Assembly: GCF_003289945.1 (NCBI RefSeq)
Contig: NZ_QMBP01000019.1
Coordinates: 1-64,000 of the forward strand
Direction of reading: 5' to 3'
Origin: Mesorhizobium hawassense
Lineage (GTDB): Bacteria > Pseudomonadota > Alphaproteobacteria > Rhizobiales > Rhizobiaceae
DNA: 64,000 nt
Shown here: piece after piece, positions 1-7,221 of the stretch
How the letters are laid out: every line of letters begins with the position of its first letter
How positions within the stretch are numbered: position 1 is the first letter of the stretch
The notes under the pieces: generated by a model
The model's input: the letters and a program-made list of their open reading frames with translations, nothing else
Databases searched by the model: none
What the model was told of the DNA's origin: nothing
Translations under genes and position numbers: made by a program

Positions 1-225
1 CAAGAAGAGCGTGTCGTTGCCCGCGACAATACCGTCGCCTTCGCGCGGCTCAGATTGCAACTGCCGCAAAGCCCGATCCGACACCACTTCGTCAAAGCCA
101 CCGTCAAGGTCAGGCAATACACTGACGGAACACTCGCAATCTTCCACGGACCGCGCCGCATTGCCACATACACCTCAGATGGCGCACCAATCCTGGACGG
201 ATGCTCAATCGGCAGAGCTGCGTGA
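1..225 (+). CDS. IS transposase, C-terminal end (partial)
   Basis: Reading frame 1 is open from the window edge to a TGA at 223-225. The 74 visible residues contain the pieces ERVVARDNTVAFARLRLQL and YTDGTLAIFHGPRRIA, which I recognise as the conserved tail of integrase-core transposases of the ISNCY/IS1202 type. The N-terminal and DDE catalytic parts lie outside the window, so it is not possible to say whether the element is intact. A plausible right end of the element follows at about 226-297. The reverse strand is also open here but gives no recognisable protein. Confidence 0.7.
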   Translation, partial: QEERVVARDNTVAFARLRLQLPQSPIRHHFVKATVKVRQYTDGTLAIFHGPRRIATYTSDGAPILDGCSIGRAA

Positions 226-297
226 ACCGCTTCGACGCAAAACTGAAGCGGACAAATGACGTGCTACCAAACCGGACAACTTGATTAGCTACCGACA
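226..297 (+). mobile_element. Probable right end of the IS element
   Basis: The 70 bases after the transposase stop contain GTGCTACCAAACCGGACAAC and then GATTAGCTACCGACA, which looks like the terminal inverted repeat region of an ISNCY-type element. The outer tip is probably near 297. The matching left end is outside the window, so the inverted repeat cannot be verified. Inference only. Nothing else is recognised up to the dehydrogenase gene at 361. Confidence 0.4.
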
Positions 298-360
298 GAA
301 TCCAATTGTCGAGCAAGGCGGGCCCCCGCCCCGCCTCGCCCCACGAAATGCCGTCGGGCC

Positions 361-1149
361 TTACTGCGCCGTCCAGCCGCCATCCATAGGCAAGGTCGTG
401 CCGGTGATCTGCTTGGCCGCGTCGGTGCACAAAAACAGCGTAAAGGCCGCGAGTTCCTCGACGGTGACGAATTCCTTGGTCGGCTGCGCCGCGAGCAGCA
501 CATCGTGCTTGACCTGCTCCTCGGTCATGCCACGCGCCTTCATCGTGTCGGGGATCTGCTTCTCGACCAGTGGGGTCCAGACATAGCCGGGCGCGATCGC
601 ATTCACGGTGATGCCGTTTTGCGCCACTTCCAGCGCCACGGTCTTGGTCAGGCCGGCAATGCCATGCTTGGCCGAGACATAGGCCGACTTGAATGGCGAG
701 GCGACCAGCGCGTGCGCGGAAGCCGTGTTGATGATGCGACCCCACTTACGCTGCTTCATGCCGGGCACCACCGCCTTGATCGCATAGAAGGCGGCCAGAA
801 GGTTGATGCGGATGATGGCCTCCCACTTGTCGTCGGGAAAATCCTCGATCGGCGCGACATGCTGGATACCCGCGTTGTTGACCAGGATATCGAGGCTGCC
901 GAACGCTGCCTCGGCGTCATGGATCATGGCGGTGACGGCGGCGCCGTCCATCATGTTGGCGTCCGAGTAACGGCACTTGACGCCGAAATCCTTCTCGATG
1001 CCGGCCCGCTCCTGCTCGATCGCCGCGGCATCGCCCAGGCCGTTGATGGTGACGTTGGCGCCCTCGGCGGCAAAGGCGCGGGCGATTGCAAGGCCGATGC
1101 CGCTGGTCGAGCCGGTGACGAGCGCATTCTTCGAAGACAGGGAACCCAT
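361..1149 (-). CDS. bdhA: 3-hydroxybutyrate dehydrogenase (SDR family)
   Basis: This enzyme oxidises D-3-hydroxybutyrate to acetoacetate with NAD in the cytoplasm, in the breakdown of poly-3-hydroxybutyrate. The 262-residue protein has the classical SDR nucleotide-binding motif TGSTSGIG at 12-19, NNAG at 91-94, and catalytic Ser144, Tyr157 and Lys161 (SAYVSAK). The C-terminal GTTLPMDGGWTAQ is typical of D-beta-hydroxybutyrate dehydrogenases. I chose the ATG at 1149, which begins MGSLSSKNALVTG; an upstream in-frame ATG at 1227 would add 26 residues with no SDR similarity. The gene is divergent from an acetoacetate decarboxylase and a patatin, which supports a ketone-body role. Another SDR function is less likely. 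Confidence 0.85.
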   Translation of the reverse strand: MGSLSSKNALVTGSTSGIGLAIARAFAAEGANVTINGLGDAAAIEQERAGIEKDFGVKCRYSDANMMDGAAVTAMIHDAEAAFGSLDILVNNAGIQHVAPIEDFPDDKWEAIIRINLLAAFYAIKAVVPGMKQRKWGRIINTASAHALVASPFKSAYVSAKHGIAGLTKTVALEVAQNGITVNAIAPGYVWTPLVEKQIPDTMKARGMTEEQVKHDVLLAAQPTKEFVTVEELAAFTLFLCTDAAKQITGTTLPMDGGWTAQ

Positions 1150-1344
1150 GGGAGATCTCGCGACAGGAGGGAAGTGAGCATAAGGGCACATAGTTTGTGC
1201 GCCGCAGCACGACAATGCCATGACCATATGTCGTAGGGATTACAATGTTGTGATGCTGTCAGGCGCCCGCAGAGCTGGCGCTCGATGGGGATGACATGGC
1301 ACTGTCATGGTGCCGTGCAACATATCCTGCCGCGCGTTCCGCGC

Positions 1345-2163
1345 ATGTCGTTCCTGAACCGATGGGTGAATAGCTTGGAAATCGACGATGTCGTGAAGCG
1401 CGCCTATGCGATGCCGCTCACCAATCCGTCCTTCCCGCCCGGCCCCTACCGTTTCTTCGACCGCGAATACATCATCATCACCTACCGCACGACGCGCGAA
1501 GCTCTCGAGGCCGTCGTGCCGGCGCCGCTCGAGATCGACGAACCGCTGGTCAAGTATGAGTTCATCCGCATGCCGGACTCGACCGGCTTCGGCGATTACA
1601 CCGAGACCGGCCAGGTCATCCCGGTGCGCTACAAGGGCCAGCATGGCGGCTATGTCCATTCCATGTATCTCGACGACGACGCCCCGATCGCCGGCGGCCG
1701 CGAGCTGTGGGGTTTCCCGAAGAAGCTCGCCAGCCCCAAGATCGTGCATGAAGGCGAAGTGGTGGTCGGCACGCTGCACTATGGCAGCGTTCTGTGCGCC
1801 ACCGGCACAATGGGCTACAAGCATCGCGAAGCCGATCACGACCAGGTGCTCGCCTCGCTCGCAGCGCCCAATTTCCTGATCAAGATCATCCCGCATGTCG
1901 ACGGCTCACCGCGCATTTGCGAGCTGGTCCGCTATTACCTGACCGACGTCGCGCTGAAGGAAGCCTGGACGGCGCCCGCCGCGCTCGACCTTCGCCCGCA
2001 TGTCATGGCCGATGTCGCGAAGCTGCCGGTGTTGGACATCGTCTCGGCCGTTCATTTCACCGCCGACCTGACGCTGGGTCTCGGCGAAGTCGTCCATGAT
2101 TACCTCGCCGACCGCGGCCAATCCGCTGCCGGCGCGAGCGAGCTGGAGAAAGTCAGTGCTTGA
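1345..2163 (+). CDS. adc: Acetoacetate decarboxylase family protein
   Basis: The family decarboxylates acetoacetate to acetone and CO2 through a Schiff base on a lysine. The protein carries the family signature ELWGFPKKLASPK with the paired lysines at 126-127 (counted from the ATG at 1345), matching the catalytic Lys pair of the clostridial enzyme, and the family N-terminal block PPGPYRFFDREYIIITYR. About 272 residues. The start is uncertain: TTG at 1375 has GGGTG a few bases upstream and would put the lysines close to the numbering of the characterised enzyme, and an ATG at 1285 is also in frame. The stop overlaps the following patatin gene by 8 bases, so the two are translated together. Substrate may be another beta-keto acid. 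Confidence 0.85.
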   Translation: MSFLNRWVNSLEIDDVVKRAYAMPLTNPSFPPGPYRFFDREYIIITYRTTREALEAVVPAPLEIDEPLVKYEFIRMPDSTGFGDYTETGQVIPVRYKGQHGGYVHSMYLDDDAPIAGGRELWGFPKKLASPKIVHEGEVVVGTLHYGSVLCATGTMGYKHREADHDQVLASLAAPNFLIKIIPHVDGSPRICELVRYYLTDVALKEAWTAPAALDLRPHVMADVAKLPVLDIVSAVHFTADLTLGLGEVVHDYLADRGQSAAGASELEKVSA

Positions 2164-3316
2164 GCGCACCCGCAACAAGACCGCCGCCGCCACCATCCAG
2201 GAGATCACCGCGCAATATGACCGCGTCGCGCTGGTCTTCCAGGGCGGCGGCGCGCTCGGTGCCTATCAGGCCGGCGTCTACCAGGCGCTTGCCGATGCCG
2301 GCTGCGAACCGACCTGGCTTTCCGGCGTCTCGATCGGAGCCATCAACGCCTCGATCATCGCCGGCAACGAGCCGAGCCGCCGCCTGCAGCGACTGGAACA
2401 GTTCTGGCAAACGATCTCGGGCCGCAAGATCTGGGCCCATACACCCGAAGGCGACATCTATCGCGATATCCGCAACCAGACTTCGTCATGGATGACCATG
2501 GCCATGGGCCAGCCCGGCTTCTTCAAGCCGCGCAGTCCCAACCCCTGGTTCCAGCTCTCGGGTGCGGAAGGCGCCACCAGCTTCTACGACACCGCCGAGC
2601 TCAAGGACACGCTGGAGAGCCTGATCGACTTCGACGTGCTGAACGACGGCAAGAAGCGGCTGAGCGTCGGCGCGGTCAATGTCAGGACCGGCAATTTCGT
2701 CTATTTCGACACCGACAAGGTGCGCATCGGGCCGGAGCACATCATGGCGAGCGGCGCGCTGCCGCCAGCCTTCCCCTCGATCCGCATCGAGGGCGAGTAT
2801 TACTGGGATGGCGGCATCGTCTCCAACACGCCTCTGCAATATCTGCTCGACCAGGAAGAGGACCGCTCCTCGCTCGTCTTCCAGGTCGATCTGTTCAGCG
2901 CGCGGGGCGTGCTGCCGCGCGGCATGGCCGATGTCCTGTCGCGCCACAAGGACATCATGTATTCGAGCCGCACGCGCCAGAATACCGACAATTTCGAGCG
3001 CATCCATGCGTTGAAGATGAAGCTGCTCGATGCGCTGAAGCGCGTGCCGCCGGAACAGCTCAAGGACGGCGAGAAGGAGCTGATCGCCGACTATTCCAAC
3101 GCCGGCGTGGTCAACATCGTCCACCTGATCTACCAGCACAAAGGCTATGAGGGCCACGCCAAGGACTATGAGTTCTCGGGCACCTCCATGCGCGAGCATT
3201 GGGAGATGGGCCTGGAGGACACCGAGCGCACGCTGCGCCACAAGAAGTGGCTGATGCTGCCCACCAATGTCGAGGGTGTCGCCATCCACGACCTGCACCG
3301 CGAAGACCCGACCTGA
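2156..3316 (+). CDS. Patatin-like phospholipase with DUF3734-type C-terminus
   Basis: Serine lipid acyl hydrolase. The 386-residue protein has the oxyanion motif GGGALG at 30-35, the nucleophile elbow GVSIG with Ser59, and the catalytic aspartate in DGG near residue 218, so the Ser-Asp dyad is complete. The C-terminal 170 residues resemble the DUF3734 extension seen on rhizobial patatins. The GTG at 2156 is chosen because GGAGAA lies 6 bases upstream; it overlaps the end of the decarboxylase gene, so the pair is an operon. Genes of this type often neighbour 3-hydroxybutyrate dehydrogenase, suggesting lipid or PHB-granule turnover, but the substrate is unknown. A strong terminator follows. Confidence 0.85.
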   Translation: MLERTRNKTAAATIQEITAQYDRVALVFQGGGALGAYQAGVYQALADAGCEPTWLSGVSIGAINASIIAGNEPSRRLQRLEQFWQTISGRKIWAHTPEGDIYRDIRNQTSSWMTMAMGQPGFFKPRSPNPWFQLSGAEGATSFYDTAELKDTLESLIDFDVLNDGKKRLSVGAVNVRTGNFVYFDTDKVRIGPEHIMASGALPPAFPSIRIEGEYYWDGGIVSNTPLQYLLDQEEDRSSLVFQVDLFSARGVLPRGMADVLSRHKDIMYSSRTRQNTDNFERIHALKMKLLDALKRVPPEQLKDGEKELIADYSNAGVVNIVHLIYQHKGYEGHAKDYEFSGTSMREHWEMGLEDTERTLRHKKWLMLPTNVEGVAIHDLHREDPT

Positions 3317-3345
3317 CGCCTGAATAGCTGCCGCGATGGCGATCG

Positions 3346-3377
3346 CCGCCGCCCAAACGGGCGGCGGTTTCTTTTTT
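3346..3377 (+). terminator. Rho-independent terminator of adc-patatin operon
   Basis: A 9-bp perfect stem CCGCCGCCC/GGGCGGCGG (3346-3354 and 3359-3367) with loop AAAC is followed directly by TTTCTTTTTT. It lies 30 bases after the patatin stop. Confidence 0.85.
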
Positions 3378-3420
3378 GCATCAGCAGGCTTTTCGGCGGG
3401 AGCCTGTCGCCATCGACTGA

Positions 3421-3460
3421 ATTCGGAAAACGAAAGACGGCGCCGCGAACGGCGCCGTCT
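3421..3460 (-). terminator. Terminator of the PiT gene
   Basis: A 10-bp perfect stem AGACGGCGCC/GGCGCCGTCT (3435-3444 and 3451-3460) with loop GCGAAC is followed on the minus strand by TTCGTTTTCC. It lies 40 bases after the phosphate transporter stop. Confidence 0.75.
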
Positions 3461-3500
3461 CTTCAGTCGGTCAGTTTTGAGCCGATGCGGCCCGATGGGC

Positions 3501-5111
3501 TCAGAAGACCTGGCGGAAGATCACGAACAGCACGAAGGCCAGCGCGATCGAGCAGGGCAGCGTCAGCACCCAGGCCAAGAGAAGGTTTCGCACGGTCGAC
3601 CATTGCAGGCCGGAACCATTGGCCGCCATCGTGCCGGCGACGCCGGACGACAGCACATGCGTGGTCGACACCGGCAGGCCGAGACGGTCGGCCATGCCGA
3701 TGGTGACCATGGCGACCAGCTCGGCGGCGGCGCCCTGGCCGTAGGTCAGGTGGCTCTTGCCGATCTTCTCGCCGACCGTGACGACGATGCGCTTCCAGCC
3801 GACCATGGTGCCCAGGCCGAGCGCCAGCGCCACCGCCACCTTCACCCAGAGCGGGATGAACTTCGTCGCGTTGTCGACCGCCTTATGATAGTCGGTGACA
3901 GCGTTGAGGTCGGCGGGCTGCATCGGCAGCAGCTTCTTCTTGTCGATCAGCTTCAACGCTTCACCGATCAGATAGATGTCGTTGCGCGCGTTGCTGACCA
4001 GATCGGTCGGAACATTGTCGACCGAGGCGTAGGGCTGCAGCTCGGCGGTCGTGTTGTGAATGTAGGTCTGCAGCGCGACCGTCGTCTGGTCGTTCCACGA
4101 CTTGCTGCGCACGGCTTCCTGAACCGCCGCCTTTGCGGCATTGGCATCCGCGACGGTGACGCCGGGCTTGACGTACTTGCCCAGAGCCTGCTCGACGGCG
4201 ACCGAGGCCGCCTTGTAGGCGTCGAGATAGTTGATGTCCGGCGTGCGGTTGAGCGCATAGGCGGTCGGCACCACGCCGATCAGGATCAGCATGATCAGGC
4301 CCATGCCCTTCTGGCCATCATTGGAACCATGCGCGAAGCTGACGCCGGTGCAGGTGAAGATGAGCAGCGCGCGGATCCACCATGGCGGCGGCGTGTTGCC
4401 CTTCGGCGCTTCGTAGAGCGCCGGATTGCGCACCAAGAGCTTCATCGCATAGAGCAGCACGGCCGCGGCAAAGAAGCCGACGATCGGCGAGACCAGCAAG
4501 GTGGTGCCGACATTGGTCGCCTGGCCCCAGTCGACGCCGCTGGTGGCGCTTCCTGCCGGGGCCATGAACTGGTTGGCGAGGCCGACGCCGATGATCGAAC
4601 CGACCATGGTGTGCGAGCTCGAAGCCGGCAGGCCGAGGAACCACGTGCCCAGGTTCCACAGGATGGCGGCGACCAGAAGGGCGAACACCATCGCGAAGCC
4701 CGATGACGAGCCGACCTGCAGGATGAGCTCGACCGGCAGCAGCGACAGGATGCCGAACGCCACCGCGCCGCTCGAGGTCAAGACGCCGAGGAAGTTGAAG
4801 ACACCCGACCACATGACGGCGAATTCAGCCGGCAGCGACCGCGTGTAGATGACTGTGGCGACCGCGTTGGCGGTATCGTGGAAGCCGTTGACGAACTCGA
4901 AGCCCAGCGCAATCAGAAGGGCGATGCCGAGCAGGATCCAGGGCACCGTCTTGGCGATCGCCAGATCCTGGCTGAGCGCATAGCCGACATAGATGACGCC
5001 GACGAGCACCAGCACGCCGAAAGCCGGCAGGAACCATTTGGCGCCGCCTGATTGTTCTAGGGGATGATCCGGTCTCGGGATCCCCGCCTCACTGGAAACT
5101 ACGTCCACCAT
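3501..5111 (-). CDS. pit: Low-affinity inorganic phosphate transporter, PiT family
   Basis: Inner-membrane symporter for phosphate. The 536-residue protein has the two PiT signature repeats, GFHDTANAVATVIYTRSL near the N-terminus and AHGSNDGQKGMGLIM in the second half, and about ten hydrophobic segments. A long hydrophilic stretch of over 100 residues between the repeats forms the central loop. The start at 5111 (MVDVVSSEAG) has GGAGTGGG just upstream; an in-frame ATG at 5138 is less likely. It is a single-gene unit: the orfA (PhoU-like) partner found upstream of pit in Sinorhizobium is not seen. The high-affinity pst system lies at 55-60 kb, so both phosphate systems are in this window. Confidence 0.88.
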   Translation of the reverse strand: MVDVVSSEAGIPRPDHPLEQSGGAKWFLPAFGVLVLVGVIYVGYALSQDLAIAKTVPWILLGIALLIALGFEFVNGFHDTANAVATVIYTRSLPAEFAVMWSGVFNFLGVLTSSGAVAFGILSLLPVELILQVGSSSGFAMVFALLVAAILWNLGTWFLGLPASSSHTMVGSIIGVGLANQFMAPAGSATSGVDWGQATNVGTTLLVSPIVGFFAAAVLLYAMKLLVRNPALYEAPKGNTPPPWWIRALLIFTCTGVSFAHGSNDGQKGMGLIMLILIGVVPTAYALNRTPDINYLDAYKAASVAVEQALGKYVKPGVTVADANAAKAAVQEAVRSKSWNDQTTVALQTYIHNTTAELQPYASVDNVPTDLVSNARNDIYLIGEALKLIDKKKLLPMQPADLNAVTDYHKAVDNATKFIPLWVKVAVALALGLGTMVGWKRIVVTVGEKIGKSHLTYGQGAAAELVAMVTIGMADRLGLPVSTTHVLSSGVAGTMAANGSGLQWSTVRNLLLAWVLTLPCSIALAFVLFVIFRQVF

Positions 5112-5222
5112 TGTCCCACTCCATTTGCATTGCAGCAAAGAACCGGGAAGGACGCTATGTCTCCAGGATGAAGCTGGTGTGACGCTGTTAACCGTTTGGT
5201 CACGACCAAATCGTCTGGTGAC

Positions 5223-5756
5223 CTATCCGGCTATCTTCAGGAGCGTGGCGACGAGCAACTGGCGCTCGCTCTCGGACAGCACGTCTGAATCGAAGAGATT
5301 CATGCTGCGCATCCCCTCGATGGCGAGAAAGCAGACCAGCAGCGAGCCGAGGTCGTCCGTTTCCTCCTTCAGCCGTTCGAACAGCTGTCGTTTGAACGCC
5401 TTTATCGGCGTCAGGAAATCGGGGTCCTCCGCGATCGCCGAGAACATCCATGAAGCCGAGGGTTTGGGCTGCTCGCAATCGTCGGCCGACAGCTTGATGT
5501 AGGCCGAAAGCACGCTTTCATGGCCGGCCTCGGCGGCGCGTGCTTCCAGCGCCTTCTGGAAGTCGCTGAGATAGTTCTCGACAAGCCCCTGCATCAGCTT
5601 GGCCTTGGTCGGAAAATTGTAGAGCAGCCCGCCTTTCGACACGCCGGCGCGGCTGGCGACCGCCTCGAGCGACAGGCTTCCCGGGCCTGCCTCGCGCGCC
5701 ACGGCGGCAGCGGCGGCAAGTATCTTTTCGCGCGAGTTTGCCCTGCGTGCTCTCAT
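5223..5756 (-). CDS. TetR family repressor of the adjacent RND pump
   Basis: A 177-residue regulator. The N-terminus is a TetR helix-turn-helix (SREKILAAAAAVAREAGPG, then VASRAGVSKGGLLYNFPTK at about 32-50); the C-terminal ligand-binding half is unlike its neighbours and fits the TetR_C group found beside efflux genes. It is divergent from the membrane fusion protein/RND operon, with 145 bases between them, the usual arrangement for a local repressor that releases the pump genes when it binds a pump substrate. The ligand cannot be predicted. Confidence 0.85.
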   Translation of the reverse strand: MRARRANSREKILAAAAAVAREAGPGSLSLEAVASRAGVSKGGLLYNFPTKAKLMQGLVENYLSDFQKALEARAAEAGHESVLSAYIKLSADDCEQPKPSASWMFSAIAEDPDFLTPIKAFKRQLFERLKEETDDLGSLLVCFLAIEGMRSMNLFDSDVLSESERQLLVATLLKIAG

Positions 5757-5901
5757 CCCGGCTCCCCTACATTAGCCTAGGCGGAATTGACAAGACCGTC
5801 CAGCCGGTACAGTAAGGCGCGCCATTTGAAATTGGGACCTGTCGTCGATATGTGTCCCGGCATCGATTGTTTTGCCGGTTGCCGGCTCGAGGGGACTGTC
5901 C
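5757..5901. promoter_or_regulatory. Divergent tetR/RND promoter region
   Basis: Contains a sigma-70-like element on the plus strand: TTGACA at 5787-5792 with CAGTAA 17 bases downstream or TACAGT at 15. The short palindrome ACCGTCCAGCCGGT lies in the spacer and could be part of a repressor operator. The strongest ribosome binding site is GAGGGGA before the GTG at 5902. Weak evidence for the exact operator. Confidence 0.3.
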
Positions 5902-7221
5902 GTGAAGCGCTTTTTCATCATCGCCGGATTCTTGCTTTTGCTCGCCCTGGTGTGCGTCGGCATCGTGGGCTTCAACTTCATGCGCGATGCCGGCATCAAG
6001 CAATTCTTTGCCACCATGAAGCCGCCGGCCGCGACGGTCTCGACCGTTACGGTCAAGCCGGCCGAATGGACCCCCGGCGTCGAGGCGATCGGCACCGTCA
6101 ATGCGGTGCGCGGCGTCGACCTCACCGTCGAGACCAGCGGCATCGTCAAGGAGATCCTCTTCCACGCCAACCAGAAGGTCGCCGCCGACGCGGTGCTCCT
6201 GCAATTGGACGACGCGGTCGAGAAAGCCGATCTGGTAGCGCAGAAGGCGCAGGCCGCTTCCGATCAGGCGGCGCTGACCCGCGCCATCGAATTGCAGCGG
6301 CGGGGCGTCGGCACCGACGCGACGCTCGACGCCGCGCGTGCCGCGGCGGACGCCTCGGCCGCGCAGGTGAACAAGATGCAGGCCGTGCTCGATCAGAAGC
6401 AATTGTCCGCGCCCTTCGGCGGCACGGTCGGCATTCCGAAGATCGACGTCGGCCAGTATCTGACCCCCGGCAACTCGGTGGTGACGATCCAGGATTTGGA
6501 CACGATGCGGGTCGACTTCACGGTTCCCGAACAGCAGCTGCCGCTGCTCAAGATCGGCCAGACCGTCAAGCTGGGCAGCAATCTGACCGACATGTCCTTT
6601 GCCGGTTCCATTCGCGGCATCGACCCCAAGATCGATCCGGCAAGCCGGCTGGTTTCGATACGCGGCGAGGTCGCCAATCCGGAAGGCAAGCTGACCCCAG
6701 GCCAGTTCGTGCAGATCCGTGTCGAGCTGCCGCAGGAAAACAACGTCATCTCCGTGCCGCAGACGGCGGTGACGACGAGCCTCTATGGCGATTTTGTTTT
6801 CGTCGTCGAGCCGGCAAAGCCTGCCGAGGGTGCCGCTGCCGCGCCGGCAAAGCCGGACGAGCAGAAGGCCGGCGCCGACAAGGCGGCCGGCGAGGCGGCC
6901 AAGCCGCAAGCTGACGCCTCCAAGCCAGCCGACAGCGCGGCAAAGCCCGCTGACAATGCGATGAAGCCCGCTGAAGACGCCAAGCCAACCGCGGACGGCG
7001 CCAAACCGGCCAACGCAGCGCAACAGCCCGCGCGCACCATCTCGCAAGTGTTCGTGAAGCTCGGCCGCCGCAACAACGGCATGGTCGAGATCGCCGAGGG
7101 CCTGAAGGATGGCGACCAGGTCGTCACCGCCGGCCAGAACCGGCTCTTCAACGGCATGTCGGTTGCCGTCGACAACACCATCGACCCCAGCAAATCGGCG
7201 AATAAGCAGGTCCAGCAATGA
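5902..7221 (+). CDS. RND efflux periplasmic adaptor (membrane fusion protein)
   Basis: Links an inner-membrane RND pump to an outer-membrane channel. The 439-residue protein starts with an uncleaved membrane anchor (KRFFIIAGFLLLLALVCVGIV), followed by lipoyl, alpha-hairpin (about residues 90-140) and beta-barrel regions (QLSAPFGGTVGIPKIDVGQY is the second lipoyl half). The GTG at 5902 is chosen because GAGGGGA precedes it; a TTG at 5872 is possible. Odd feature: between the barrel and the last strands there is about 75 residues rich in Ala, Lys, Pro and Asp (AKPADSAAKPADNAMKPAED type repeats), absent from ordinary adaptors. It overlaps the pump gene by 4 bases. No TolC-like gene is present. 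Confidence 0.88.
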   Translation: MKRFFIIAGFLLLLALVCVGIVGFNFMRDAGIKQFFATMKPPAATVSTVTVKPAEWTPGVEAIGTVNAVRGVDLTVETSGIVKEILFHANQKVAADAVLLQLDDAVEKADLVAQKAQAASDQAALTRAIELQRRGVGTDATLDAARAAADASAAQVNKMQAVLDQKQLSAPFGGTVGIPKIDVGQYLTPGNSVVTIQDLDTMRVDFTVPEQQLPLLKIGQTVKLGSNLTDMSFAGSIRGIDPKIDPASRLVSIRGEVANPEGKLTPGQFVQIRVELPQENNVISVPQTAVTTSLYGDFVFVVEPAKPAEGAAAAPAKPDEQKAGADKAAGEAAKPQADASKPADSAAKPADNAMKPAEDAKPTADGAKPANAAQQPARTISQVFVKLGRRNNGMVEIAEGLKDGDQVVTAGQNRLFNGMSVAVDNTIDPSKSANKQVQQ

